Part shown: positions 35,528 through 44,776 of the stretch, in pieces | Numbering within the stretch: position 1 is the first letter of the stretch | How the letters are laid out: each line of letters starts with the position of its first letter | Assembly (NCBI RefSeq): GCF_014650815.1 | Contig: NZ_BMVR01000001.1 | Coordinates: 372,001-436,000 of the forward strand | Direction of reading: 5' to 3' | Length of the DNA stretch: 64,000 nt | Source of the DNA: Streptomyces flavofungini | GTDB taxonomy: Bacteria > Actinomycetota > Actinomycetes > Streptomycetales > Streptomycetaceae | The notes under the pieces: generated by a model | What the model was told of the DNA's origin: nothing | Database searches by the model: none | Seen by the model: the letters and a program-made list of their open reading frames with translations, nothing else | Translations under genes and position numbers: made by a program

Positions 35528-36166
35528 ATGTGGTATGCCCAGAATCCGGGTCGACGGACCCGCCAGCTCGCCGGTGACGCCGCGGTCCTGCTGTGGACCG
35601 CTGCCTGGACCGCCGCCGCGGTCGTCGCGTACCGCCTCGCCGTCCTCCTCACCCGCCCGGGCCCGGACTCGGGCGTCGCCTCCTCCGGCTCACCCGCCGC
35701 GCGCCTGCCGCTGGTCGGCGACGACGTGCGCGCCACGCTGCGCTCCGTGGTGGGCGTCGTGGACGACATCGACCCGGTGACGATGCGCGCCGGGCTGGTG
35801 GTGAGCGCGGTCGCCCTGCTCCTGGTGCCCGTCGGCCTGGTCCTCGCCCGCTGGCTGCCGCGCCGCCTGCGCTGGGTCCGGCAGGCCGCCGCCGCGCGGG
35901 AGCTCGCCGAGTCCGACGACGGCCGCGAACTCCTCGCCCTGCGCTCCCTGCTGCGTCCCCTCGACGAGGTGGCCGTGACCGCCGCCGCCCTCGCGGGCAC
36001 CCCCGGCCTGCCGGACGCGACGCCCGGCAGCCTCGCCGAGGGCTGGCGCAGCGCCGACCCGCGCGTGCTCGACGCGCTCGCGGACGCCGAACTGGAGCGC
36101 CTCGGCCTCGCGCCCACGCCGGGACCGGGACCGGTGGGGGCGCCGGTGGCCGAGCCCGCCGCATGA
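35528..36166 (+). CDS. Two-span membrane protein coupled to a sensor kinase
   Basis: A 212-residue protein of unknown function. Two membrane spans (AVLLWTAAWTAAAVVAYRLAVLL and VVSAVALLLVPVGLVLARWL) bracket an extracytoplasmic loop of about 50 residues; an Arg/Ala/Leu-rich cytoplasmic part follows. Its TGA overlaps the ATG of the PAS kinase (ATGA), so the two are translated together. It may act as the kinase's membrane sensor or anchor, since the kinase has no span of its own. This is inference from coupling. Confidence 0.78.
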   Translation: MWYAQNPGRRTRQLAGDAAVLLWTAAWTAAAVVAYRLAVLLTRPGPDSGVASSGSPAARLPLVGDDVRATLRSVVGVVDDIDPVTMRAGLVVSAVALLLVPVGLVLARWLPRRLRWVRQAAAARELAESDDGRELLALRSLLRPLDEVAVTAAALAGTPGLPDATPGSLAEGWRSADPRVLDALADAELERLGLAPTPGPGPVGAPVAEPAA

Positions 36167-37305
36167 CGGCTGAGCCGCGGGGCCTGCACGCCCCGTACAG
36201 CGACGCGGTGCTCCGCGCGATCCCGCTCGGGGCGCTGCTCGTCAGCGAGGACGGCCAAGTGATCGCGGCCAACCCGCAGTTCGCGACGGTGTGCGGGATC
36301 GAGGGCGTCGACCTGTCGACGGGCGCCTCGGCCGAGCCCATCGCCGAGGCGATGGCGCGGCTGCTTCCTGACCTGGACGTCGCGTCGGCGCGCGCGCTGC
36401 GCGGCCAGTTCGTCCGCAAGGCGGAGCTGCGCCTGGTCGACGGCCGCATCCTGCGCCGCAGCCGCCAGCCGATCGACACCGGCGCCACCCGCCTCGGCGT
36501 CCTGTGGCTCGTCGAGGACGTCACCGACCAGCGCCGCCACGAGGACGACCTGCACCGGCACATCGACACCCTCGGCGAACTGGCCCGCGACCGCGCCGAG
36601 TTCGCCGCCCGCACCTCCCACGAGCTGCGCACCCCGCTGGCCACCGTGCTCACCTTCTGCGAGCTCCTCGCCGACCCGGCCGCGGGCACCCTCACCGCCG
36701 CCCAGCGCGAGTACGTCGACACCATCCGACGCGGCGCCCAGCGCATGCACGACATGGCCGACGGCCTCCTGCACCGCTACGCCCAGGCCGCCGGCACCAC
36801 CCCGCCCGCCTACGCCCCCCTCGACCCCGGCCCCCTCCTCACCCGCCTCGTCGCCGACACCACCCCCCTCGCCACCCGCGGCGGCGTCTTCGTCAGCCTC
36901 GGCCTGCCCGCCGAGCGCCCCCCGCTCGTCGCCGACGCCGACCAGCTGGAGCGGGCCCTGGCCGCGCTGCTCGACAACGCCGTGAAGTTCACGCCCGCGG
37001 GCGGCAGCGTCACCGTCACCGCCCGCCCGCACGACGGCCCCGGCACCCCCGGGTGGGAGTTCGTCGTACGCGACGACGGCATCGGCATCCCCAAGGAGTT
37101 CCACGAAGAGGTGTTCACCGAGTTCGTGCGCGCCCCCAACGCCCGCCGCGGCCCCTACCCCGGCACCGGGCTCGGCCTCAGCGTCGTCCGCGACGCCGTC
37201 CGGCAGCACGCGGGCACGGTCACCCTGCACAGCGCCGAGGGCCACGGCACCGCCGTCGAGGTGTGGCTGCCCGCCGGGGGCCCGCCGGGGAGCGGCCCGG
37301 CATGA
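36163..37305 (+). CDS. PAS-domain sensor histidine kinase
   Basis: A 380-residue, apparently cytosolic kinase. A PAS domain (about 12-125, DAVLRAIPLGALLVSEDGQV) precedes a HisKA domain with the phosphoacceptor His153 in TSHELRTPLATV. The HATPase domain has ALLDNAVKFTPAGGSV, DDGIGIPKEF and GTGLGLSVV. It is coupled by ATGA overlaps to the membrane protein upstream and the regulator downstream, forming a three-gene operon. Confidence 0.92.
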   Translation: MTAEPRGLHAPYSDAVLRAIPLGALLVSEDGQVIAANPQFATVCGIEGVDLSTGASAEPIAEAMARLLPDLDVASARALRGQFVRKAELRLVDGRILRRSRQPIDTGATRLGVLWLVEDVTDQRRHEDDLHRHIDTLGELARDRAEFAARTSHELRTPLATVLTFCELLADPAAGTLTAAQREYVDTIRRGAQRMHDMADGLLHRYAQAAGTTPPAYAPLDPGPLLTRLVADTTPLATRGGVFVSLGLPAERPPLVADADQLERALAALLDNAVKFTPAGGSVTVTARPHDGPGTPGWEFVVRDDGIGIPKEFHEEVFTEFVRAPNARRGPYPGTGLGLSVVRDAVRQHAGTVTLHSAEGHGTAVEVWLPAGGPPGSGPA

Positions 37306-37991
37306 CCTGCCTGCTGCTCGTCGAGGACGACCCCGACCTCGGGCTCGCGCTGCGCGTCCTGTTCACCCGCGCCGGGTACGAGGTCGTGACCGCCGACGAC
37401 GGCCAGGCGGCGCTGCGCCTCCTCTTCGCCCGGCGGCCCGCCCTCATGGTCCTCGACCTGGTCCTGCCGGGCCTCGACGGCTGGGAGGTCCTCGACCGCA
37501 CCCGCGACCTCACCGACCTGCCCGTCCTGATCCTCTCCGGCCGCACCAGCCCCGCCGAACGCGTCCGCGGCCTGCGCTCCGGCGCCGACGACTACCTCTG
37601 CAAGCCCTTCGACCACGTGGAACTCCTCGCCCGCGTCGAGGCCCTGCTACGCCGCAGCAACCCCGAGCACTGGCGCGGCGACTACGTCGAAGCGGGCCTC
37701 CGCCTCGTCCCCGAACGCCGTTCGGCTGTCTGGCAGGGTCACGAGACCCGCCTGAGCGCCATCGAGTACCGCCTCCTCGAAGTCCTCGTCCGCAACCGCG
37801 GCCGCGTGGTCACCACCGAACAGCTCCTGGACCTGGTCTGGGACGACCCCGACGCGACGGGCCGCGAACGCGTGAAGTTCGCGGTGCTGCGCCTGCGCAG
37901 AAAGCTGGCTGTCGGGGACAGCGAGGACCCCTTGGAGTCGGTCAGGGGCATGGGCTACCGGTACCGGGACACAAGCCCGTCCGGCGATTGA
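37302..37991 (+). CDS. OmpR-family response regulator
   Basis: A 229-residue regulator. The receiver domain has the acidic pair EDD (8-10), the phosphoacceptor Asp52 in LDLVLPGLDG, and Lys in YLCKPF. A winged-helix DNA-binding domain follows (ETRLSAIEYRLLEVLVRNRGRVV, GMGYRYR at the end). It is cognate to the PAS kinase (ATGA overlap). The last residues SPSGD and the stop codon come from a copy of the 25-bp extragenic repeat, so the 3' end of the gene was probably remodelled by that repeat. Confidence 0.93.
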   Translation: MTCLLLVEDDPDLGLALRVLFTRAGYEVVTADDGQAALRLLFARRPALMVLDLVLPGLDGWEVLDRTRDLTDLPVLILSGRTSPAERVRGLRSGADDYLCKPFDHVELLARVEALLRRSNPEHWRGDYVEAGLRLVPERRSAVWQGHETRLSAIEYRLLEVLVRNRGRVVTTEQLLDLVWDDPDATGRERVKFAVLRLRRKLAVGDSEDPLESVRGMGYRYRDTSPSGD

Positions 37992-37998
37992 GGACGAG
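37974..37998 (+). repeat. 25-bp extragenic repeat, copy 3, overlapping a stop codon
   Basis: This copy supplies the last codons and the stop of the response regulator. It is a perfect inverted match to the copy at 39458-39482; the two bracket the epimerase gene. Confidence 0.85.
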
Positions 37999-38065
37999 GC
38001 GCGGAGCGCCGACAGGCGGGGGAACGGGGGCGCAGCCCCCATCAGGTACCGGCTCCTGGGCCAAA

Positions 38066-38085
38066 GGTCCCGGCCTCCCGGGACC
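38066..38085. terminator. Hairpin after the two-component operon
   Basis: A perfect 8-bp stem GGTCCCGG/CCGGGACC with a four-base loop, about 75 bases past the response regulator stop. Confidence 0.62.
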
Positions 38086-38227
38086 CATGGGCCAGGGCCT
38101 AAGCCCTGAACCAGCCTCGGCCGAAGGCTCGCAACCGTCGAGCAACCGACGGCACCCCGCCCCGGCAACCCACACCCCCCACGCTCCTGGAGTCCGCCGC
38201 ACCCCGCACCCGCCAGGAGCCCACCCC

Positions 38228-39400
38228 GTGACGCCCGCCGCCCCGGTGACCCCCATGCCCACGCCCCCGCTGCCCCAGCGCTCCGTGGCCATCGTCCTCG
38301 GCACCCGCCCCGAGCTGGTCAAGCTCGCCCACCTGGTCCGTCTCCTCGGCCCCGCCGCGCACCTGGTCCACACGGGCCAGCACTACGACGCCGACCTGTC
38401 GGGCCGTTTCCTCACCGAGCTGGGCCTGCCGGAGCCGACCCTCCTGGAGGGCGTCGGCGGCAAGCCCCGCGCCGTACAGATCTCCGCCGCCCTCACGCAG
38501 CTCGACGCGCTGTTCGCGGCGGAGCCGCCGCTGGCCGTGGTGGTGCAGGGCGACACGAACGCCTCCCTCGCCGGGGCGCTCGCGGCGAACTCCCGCGGCA
38601 TCCCCCTCGTACACGTGGAGGCGGGCCTGCGCAGCCACGACCGCGCGATGCCCGAGGAGCACAACCGCATCGTCATCGACCAGCTCGCGGACGTGCTGTG
38701 CGCGGCCACCGAGGACAACCGGGACCTGCTGCGCGCCGAGGGCGTCCCGTCCGGACGCGTCGCGGTCACGGGCAACACGGTCGTCGAGGCCGTACAGGAG
38801 CATCTGCCCGCCGCCGAGGAGCGTGCCGCGCTGCTCGCCGCGCACGGCGTCACCGCCGACCGCTACGTCCTCGCCACCGTGCACCGCCCGGAGAACACCG
38901 ACGACCCGGCCGCCCTGCGCGCGATCCTCTCCGAGCTGGCCGCCCTGGCCGCCGACCTGCCGGTCCTCTTCGCCGTGCACCCGCGCACGAAGGCCCGCCT
39001 GGAGGCCGCCGGTCTGGGGCACCTGCTCGCCGTGCTCACGCCGCTGCCACCGCTCGGGTACGGGGAGTTCCTCGCGCTGGCCCGGCACGCCGCCGTCCTC
39101 GTCTCCGACTCGGGGGGTGTCCAGGAGGAGACCACGGTGCTCGGCCGGCCCCTCGTCGTCGTGCGCCGCTCCACCGAGCGGCCCGAGGCCATGGACTCCG
39201 GCTTCGCCGAGCTGGTCGCCCCCGGGCGGGCCATCGGCCGGGCCGTCCGGCGTCGGCTCGCCGAGGGCGAGGCCGGACTGCGGCGCCTGACGGCCGCCCC
39301 CTCCCCGTTCGGGGACGGGCTCGCCTCGCAGCGGATCGTGGCGCTCCTCGGCGCGATGGCCTCCGGGCAGCAGCCCGGCCGCCTCTCCGTCGCCGCCTGA
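38228..39400 (+). CDS. wecB: UDP-N-acetylglucosamine 2-epimerase (non-hydrolysing type)
   Basis: A 390-residue cytosolic enzyme that interconverts UDP-GlcNAc and UDP-ManNAc. Motifs: VAIVLGTRPELVKLAHL at the N-terminus, VVVQGDTNAS, HVEAGLRSHDRAMPEEHNR with the active-site acidic residues, TVHRPENTD and SDSGGVQEE. The start is the GTG with AGGAG eight bases upstream; the frame is open 80 codons further, through repeat DNA. With the next gene it suggests synthesis of a ManNAc-containing glycan, possibly teichoic acid linkage or a capsule-like polymer. Confidence 0.93.
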   Translation: MTPAAPVTPMPTPPLPQRSVAIVLGTRPELVKLAHLVRLLGPAAHLVHTGQHYDADLSGRFLTELGLPEPTLLEGVGGKPRAVQISAALTQLDALFAAEPPLAVVVQGDTNASLAGALAANSRGIPLVHVEAGLRSHDRAMPEEHNRIVIDQLADVLCAATEDNRDLLRAEGVPSGRVAVTGNTVVEAVQEHLPAAEERAALLAAHGVTADRYVLATVHRPENTDDPAALRAILSELAALAADLPVLFAVHPRTKARLEAAGLGHLLAVLTPLPPLGYGEFLALARHAAVLVSDSGGVQEETTVLGRPLVVVRRSTERPEAMDSGFAELVAPGRAIGRAVRRRLAEGEAGLRRLTAAPSPFGDGLASQRIVALLGAMASGQQPGRLSVAA

Positions 39401-39457
39401 CCGGCCGCACCTAGGGGGCTGCACCCCCCTGTCCCCCGCCCTTCCGGTCCTTCGGGC

Positions 39458-39482
39458 CTCGTCCTCAATCGCCGGACGGGCT
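39458..39482 (-). repeat. 25-bp extragenic repeat, copy 4
   Basis: An exact reverse complement of the copy at 37974-37998, about 57 bases past the epimerase stop. The pair frames the epimerase gene. Confidence 0.85.
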
Positions 39483-39561
39483 CACCTGCCCCCGCTCACC
39501 GGACGGGCTCGGAAACCCCCACCCGACCCGCCGCGTACTCCCCCACCACCCCGAGGACCCC

Positions 39562-40911
39562 GTGCTCACCCCCCACCACCTGCTCTACGCCCTGCCGTTC
39601 TTCCTGCTCGCCTGCTTCCTCCTGTACTGGGCCGGGGCCCGGCGCGCGTACACGCGCCGCAAGCCCACCCCGGACGGCGACCCGGCGGCCTTCGACTGGC
39701 ACTTCTTCGTGCCGTGCCGCGACGAGGAAACCGTCATCGGCACGACCGTCACGCAACTGCGCACCGACTTCCCGGCCGCCCACGTCTGGGTGGTCGACGA
39801 CGACAGCGACGACACCACCGCAGCCGTCGTGACCGCGCTCGCCGACGGCGACAGCCATGTGCACCTGGTCTCGCGCCGCCGCCCCGACGCCCGCATCGGC
39901 AAGGGCGCGGCCCTCAACTCGGCGTACGCGGCCCTGAACGACTTCCTGCCCGCCGACGCCGACCGCTCCCGGGCCGTCGTGTGCGTCGTCGACGCGGACG
40001 GCCGCCTGGCTCCGGACGCGCTCGCGCGGGTCAGCGGCGAGACCGGCTTCGGCGACCCGGAGATGGGCGGGGTGCAGGTCAGCGTGCGGATGCGCAACGT
40101 CACCGAGCCGCGTCCGCTGGCGGAGCACGGCCGCGTCGCCAACGCCTTCGCGCGACTGCTCGTGCGCATGCAGGACATGGAGTTCGCGGTGTCCAACGCG
40201 GGGATGCAGCTGCTGCGCGGCCGTACCGGCTCCGTCGGTCTCGGCGGCAACGGCCAGTTCACGCGGCTCAGCGCGCTCGACCGCATCGCCGCCGCCGAGC
40301 GCCGCCCCTGGCAGCGCGACGCGCTCCTGGAGGACTACGAGCTGGGCCTGCACATGATCCTCGGCGGCTACCGCGTCGCCCACATCGCCGACACCTACGT
40401 CTCGCAGGAGGGCCTGCCGCGCGCCCGGCGCTTCCTCACCCAGCGCACCCGCTGGGCCCAGGGCAACCTGCAGTGCGTGCGCTACGCGCCCCGCATCGTC
40501 GGCTCCCGGCACTACTCGGGCCGGGGCGTCCTGGAGACCCTGTACACGTTCATGCAGCCCCTCGCGCACGTCGCCACGCTCGTCCTGAGCGTGCTGCTGC
40601 TCGGCGCGGTCGTCGCGGGCGGCTCGATGCGGGACGCGTTCCTCGGCAACTGGCCGCTGATCCTGGTCCTGTGCGCCCTGTCGGTGCTGCCGTTCGTGGC
40701 CTGGGGCCCGCTCTACCGCCGGGACTTCGCCCCGGACCGCTCCCGCCTCACCGGCCTGCTGTGGGGGCTGGCCCTGTGGGTGTACGCGTACCACGTGTTC
40801 ATCGTGTCGGCGCGCGGCTTCCTGCGCCTGCTGCGGGGCCGCAACGGCTGGGCGAAGACCCGCCGCAACGCGGAGTCCGTGGGCACGGGGCCGGTGGCCA
40901 CCGAGGCCTGA
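39562..40911 (+). CDS. Membrane family-2 glycosyltransferase
   Basis: A 449-residue processive-type glycosyltransferase. One N-terminal span (LLYALPFFLLACFLLYW), then the GT2 domain with the nucleotide-binding VDDDSDDT, a DAD motif in VVDADGRL, LEDYELGLH, and QRTRWAQGNLQ (QxxRW) marking processivity. Three or four C-terminal spans follow. Substrate unknown; the neighbouring epimerase makes a HexNAc polymer plausible. The GTG start has GAGGA five bases upstream. Confidence 0.88.
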   Translation: MLTPHHLLYALPFFLLACFLLYWAGARRAYTRRKPTPDGDPAAFDWHFFVPCRDEETVIGTTVTQLRTDFPAAHVWVVDDDSDDTTAAVVTALADGDSHVHLVSRRRPDARIGKGAALNSAYAALNDFLPADADRSRAVVCVVDADGRLAPDALARVSGETGFGDPEMGGVQVSVRMRNVTEPRPLAEHGRVANAFARLLVRMQDMEFAVSNAGMQLLRGRTGSVGLGGNGQFTRLSALDRIAAAERRPWQRDALLEDYELGLHMILGGYRVAHIADTYVSQEGLPRARRFLTQRTRWAQGNLQCVRYAPRIVGSRHYSGRGVLETLYTFMQPLAHVATLVLSVLLLGAVVAGGSMRDAFLGNWPLILVLCALSVLPFVAWGPLYRRDFAPDRSRLTGLLWGLALWVYAYHVFIVSARGFLRLLRGRNGWAKTRRNAESVGTGPVATEA

Positions 40912-40956
40912 GCGGCCGGGGGTACGAAGACTACGACGGCGACGGCGGTACGAAGA

Positions 40957-40994
40957 CGAAGGCGCCCGGAACCGAACGGTTCCGGGCGCCTTCG
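40957..40994. terminator. Bidirectional terminator, glycosyltransferase / valS
   Basis: A perfect 17-bp stem (40957-40973 with 40978-40994) with a four-base loop between two converging genes. Confidence 0.9.
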
Positions 40995-41015
40995 TTCGCG
41001 TATGCCTGAACTGCC

Positions 41016-43640
41016 TTACGCGGCCGGGAGGTTGTCCAGCTGCGTCTGGAGGCGGGCGATGTCCTCCTCGGCCTTGGCGAGCCGACCGCGGATCTTGTCC
41101 ACGACGTTGTCCGGCGCCTTGGCGAGGAACGCCTCGTTGCCGAGCTTGGCCGTGGCCTGGGCCTTCTCCTTCTCGGCACCGGCCAGGTCCTTGGCGAGGC
41201 GCTTGCGCTCCGCCGCCACGTCGATCGTGCCGGACAGGTCGAGGGCGACGCTCGCGCCCGCCACCGGCAGCGTCGCCGTCGCCGCGAAGGACTCGCCCTC
41301 GGGCTGGAGGCGCAGGAGCTGGCGGACTGCGGCCTCGTGCGGGGCGAACGGCGTGCCGTCCAGGGTGAGGCGGGCCGGGACCTTCTGGCCGGGCTGCAGG
41401 CCCTGGTCGGCGCGGAACCGGCGGACCTCGGTGACCAGGTCCTGGAGGGAGAGGATCTCCTTCTCGGCGCCCGCGTCCCGGAAGCCGCTGTCCTTGGGCC
41501 ACGCGGCGACGACCACGGACTCTCCGCCCGTGAGCGTGGTCCACAGGGTCTCCGTCACGAACGGCACGACCGGGTGCAGCAGGCGCAGCGTGACGTCCAG
41601 GACCTCGCCGAGGACGCGCTTGCTGACCTCGGCGGCCGGGCCGCCCGCCATGAACGTCGTCTTCGACAGCTCGACGTACCAGTCGAAGACCTCGTCCCAG
41701 GCGAAGTGGAAGAGGGAGTCGGAGAGCTTCGCGAACTGGTAGTCCTCGTAGTACGCGTCGACCTCGGCGACCACCGAGTTCAGGCGGGAGAGGATCCAGC
41801 GGTCCGTCGCCGACATGTCGGCGGCGTCCGGCAGCGGGCCCTCGACCGTGGCGCCGTTCATGAGCGCGAAGCGGGTGGCGTTCCAGATCTTGTTGGCGAA
41901 GTTCCGGGAGCCCTGCACCCAGTCCTCACCGATCGGCACGTCCACGCCCGGGTTGGCGCCGCGGGCGAGCGTGAAGCGCAGCGCGTCGGAGCCGTACTTG
42001 TCCATCCAGTCCAGCGGGTTGACCGCGTTGCCGAAGGACTTCGACATCTTCTTGCCGAACTGGTCGCGGACCATGCCGTGCAGGGCGATGGTGTGGAACG
42101 GCGGGGTGCCGTCCATCGCGTACAGGCCGAACATCATCATCCGGGCGACCCAGAAGAAGAGGATGTCGTAGCCGGTGACCAGGACGGAGTTCGGGTAGAA
42201 CTTCGCGAGGCTGTCGGTCTTCTCCGGCCAGCCGAGCGTGGAGAACGGCCACAGGCCGGAGGAGAACCAGGTGTCGAGGACGTCGGTGTCCTGCGTCCAG
42301 CCCTCGCCGGTGGGCGGCTCCTCGTCGGGTCCGACGCAGACGACCTCGCCGTTCGGGCCGTACCAGACGGGGATGCGGTGGCCCCACCAGAGCTGGCGCG
42401 AGATGCACCAGTCGTGGAGGTTGTCGACCCAGTCGAAGTAGCGCTTCTCCATCTCCTGCGGGTGGATCTTGACCTGGCCGTCGCGGACCGCGTCACCGGC
42501 GGCCTGGGCGAGCGGGCCGACCTTGACCCACCACTGCATGGAGAGCCGGGGCTCGATGGTGGTCTTGCAGCGGGAGCAGTGGCCGACCGAGTGCGAGTAC
42601 GGGCGCTTCTCGGCGACGATGCGGCCCTCGGCGCGCAGGGCGCCGACGATCGCGGAGCGGGCCTCCAGGCGGTCCAGGCCCTGGAAGGGGCCGGGGACGG
42701 TGATGATGGCGTGCTCGTCCATGACCGCGATGTTCGGCAGGCTGTGGCGCTGGCCGATCTCGAAGTCGTTCGGGTCGTGGGCGGGCGTCACCTTGACGGC
42801 GCCGGTGCCGAACTCGGGGTCGACGTGCTCGTCGGCGACGACGGGGATGGAGCGGTCGGTCAGCGGCAGCTTGATCTGCTTGCCGACGAGGTGCTTGTAC
42901 CGCTCGTCCTCGGGGTGCACGGCGACGGCCGTGTCACCGAGCATGGTCTCGGCGCGGGTGGTCGCGACGACGATCGTCTCGTCGCCCTCCCCGTACGTCA
43001 TCGACACGAGCTCGCCGTCGTCGTCCTGGTACTCCACCTCGATGTCCGAGATGGCGGTCAGGCAGCGCGGGCACCAGTTGATGATGCGCTCGGCGCGGTA
43101 GATCAGCTCGTCCTCGAAGAGCCGCTTGAAGATCGTCTGGACGGCCTTGGAGAGGCCCTCGTCCATGGTGAAGCGCTCACGGGACCAGGCGACGCCGTCG
43201 CCGAGGCGGCGCATCTGGCCGGAGATCTGCCCGCCGGACTCGCCCTTCCACTGCCAGACGCGCTCGACGAAGGCCTCGCGGCCGAGGTCGTGCCGGGACT
43301 TGCCCTCCTTGCCGAGCTCGCGCTCGACGACGTTCTGGGTGGCGATACCGGCGTGGTCCATGCCGGGCTGCCACAGCACCTCGAAGCCCTGCATGCGCTT
43401 GCGGCGGGTGAGGGCGTCGATGAGGGTGTGCTCGAAGGCGTGGCCCAGGTGCAGGCTGCCGGTGACGTTGGGCGGCGGGATGACGACGGTGAACGGCGGC
43501 TTCTCGCTGCTCGCGTCCGCGTCGAAGTAACCGCGCTCCACCCAGCGCTCGTACAGCGCCCCTTCTACCTCGGACGGCGCGTACTGCGTCGGGAGTTCGG
43601 GGGCGGTCGCTGGCGGCTGCTGCTGAGCGTTCTCGGTCAC
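41016..43640 (-). CDS. valS: Valyl-tRNA synthetase
   Basis: An 874-residue class I aminoacyl-tRNA synthetase that charges tRNA-Val. The HIGH-type motif is in [17 protein letters not shown] (about residues 52-68) and the KMSKS loop in [10 protein letters not shown] (near 532). A CP1 editing domain lies between. The C-terminal coiled coil (about 800-870, [16 protein letters not shown]) that touches tRNA is present. The ATG start is well placed. In other Streptomyces valS is, from memory, next to folC; here 8 kb of accessory genes separate them. Confidence 0.98.
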   Translation of the reverse strand: MTENAQQQPPATAPELPTQYAPSEVEGALYERWVERGYFDADASSEKPPFTVVIPPPNVTGSLHLGHAFEHTLIDALTRRKRMQGFEVLWQPGMDHAGIATQNVVERELGKEGKSRHDLGREAFVERVWQWKGESGGQISGQMRRLGDGVAWSRERFTMDEGLSKAVQTIFKRLFEDELIYRAERIINWCPRCLTAISDIEVEYQDDDGELVSMTYGEGDETIVVATTRAETMLGDTAVAVHPEDERYKHLVGKQIKLPLTDRSIPVVADEHVDPEFGTGAVKVTPAHDPNDFEIGQRHSLPNIAVMDEHAIITVPGPFQGLDRLEARSAIVGALRAEGRIVAEKRPYSHSVGHCSRCKTTIEPRLSMQWWVKVGPLAQAAGDAVRDGQVKIHPQEMEKRYFDWVDNLHDWCISRQLWWGHRIPVWYGPNGEVVCVGPDEEPPTGEGWTQDTDVLDTWFSSGLWPFSTLGWPEKTDSLAKFYPNSVLVTGYDILFFWVARMMMFGLYAMDGTPPFHTIALHGMVRDQFGKKMSKSFGNAVNPLDWMDKYGSDALRFTLARGANPGVDVPIGEDWVQGSRNFANKIWNATRFALMNGATVEGPLPDAADMSATDRWILSRLNSVVAEVDAYYEDYQFAKLSDSLFHFAWDEVFDWYVELSKTTFMAGGPAAEVSKRVLGEVLDVTLRLLHPVVPFVTETLWTTLTGGESVVVAAWPKDSGFRDAGAEKEILSLQDLVTEVRRFRADQGLQPGQKVPARLTLDGTPFAPHEAAVRQLLRLQPEGESFAATATLPVAGASVALDLSGTIDVAAERKRLAKDLAGAEKEKAQATAKLGNEAFLAKAPDNVVDKIRGRLAKAEEDIARLQTQLDNLPAA

Positions 43641-43841
43641 GCGCCCAGTTTAGGGGTTGGGAACTGCTGCCCGCGTACTGTGCTGGAGTCACTCTCAGTG
43701 AGGGCGAGGGAGCTTCTCGGCCGGGCCGGGCCCGGCTGTCCGGCCGGGTACCGGGGGGGTCTCCTCTGTCATGACGCGTGCTCTGACTCCCCTTTCAGGA
43801 TGAGAACGGAAGTTCCTAGATCGAATGGGTGACCGTTACGG

Positions 43842-44623
43842 GTGATGCTCGTTGACCAACGTGACGGATCTTCGGCCGGGTGGGGTGAACGGGTGGGCAG
43901 GCTAAGGGAGTTGACGGCTCCGTTCGTGGTGCCTGGACCCTCCGGGGTGGCTGTCCGGGACCGGCTGCGGATATCGGAGGCGGATGCGGTGGTGCTGGCC
44001 GAGGTCGGAAGGTTCCTCGGTTCGCTGGCCGCTGGCGATCTGGCGGATCGGTCCCAGCAAGGGCTGGGACATGATGCGGCCTCGTGGGCGGTGCGCAAGC
44101 GGGAGCTGACGGGGAAGTCCTCGGCGCGCTGGGCAGGCAGCAGCACGGCCGAAACAAGCGTTTCCGCCGTCTGATCTCCCGTTTCCCGACCGCGAAACTC
44201 CGCGCCCGGCTGGTGTCGATGGCCGCCGAGCAGGACATCGGCATCGTGGCGGTGGACCCGGCGTACACCTCCCGATGGGGTGCCCAGCACTGGCAGAACC
44301 CCCTGGCCACCCCGACCCGCAAGATTTCCCGGCACGATGCGGCGAGCATCGCGGTCGGGCGACGCGCCCTCGGACATCCGATCCGGCGACGGACGACACC
44401 GCCCCCTCATCACCAGAGCGATGGTGCGGGGCATCGGACCGCCCAGGCCGCCTCGGGTGCCCGTGGGTGTGAGGAACCCCGCCCCCACGTTCCCGGACCG
44501 CGCACACGATGCGTGCCACCGGACTGTGGGCCGAAAGCGGGGGACCAGTGTGCCCAGCACCGTTCGGGGCATGCGGCTGAGCACGAGTCCCGGAAACAGG
44601 ACTCACGCCCGCTCAGTCACTAG
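43842..44623 (+). pseudogene. Decayed TnpB-like (IS200/IS605-type) gene
   Basis: Two fragments in different frames recall an internally deleted TnpB-related transposon protein. Frame 1 (43842-44174) carries GPSGVAVRDRLRIS and LGHDAASWAVRKRELTGKSS, an N-terminal part. Frame 3 (about 44130-44623) carries RFPTAKLRARLVSMAAEQ, IVAVDPAYTSRWG and RHDAASIAVGRRALGHPIRRR, which resembles the RuvC-III end of this family. Several hundred residues between the fragments are missing. The assignment rests on remembered relatives, and no intact ends or tnpA were found. The 43641-43841 stretch before it holds valS upstream DNA and no gene. Confidence 0.68.
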
Positions 44624-44776
44624 GAACGGTGTCACAGACTGGTCCCGAAACCAGAATCTTGAGTAACGGTTGGCTCCCCGGGGCTCACGCGGGTCTCCGC
44701 GTCGGTGAGGATGTTGGGAACACATAAGCGCGCGGACAATGCAGGCGCGTTCAGGCGTTCGAGGGGAACCCCAGTA

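Noticed and set aside
44705..44776. N-terminal extension of paralogue 1 from an upstream start
   Set aside because: The internal ATG has a better ribosome site and matches the start of paralogue 2 (MSxNQPGPYGG).
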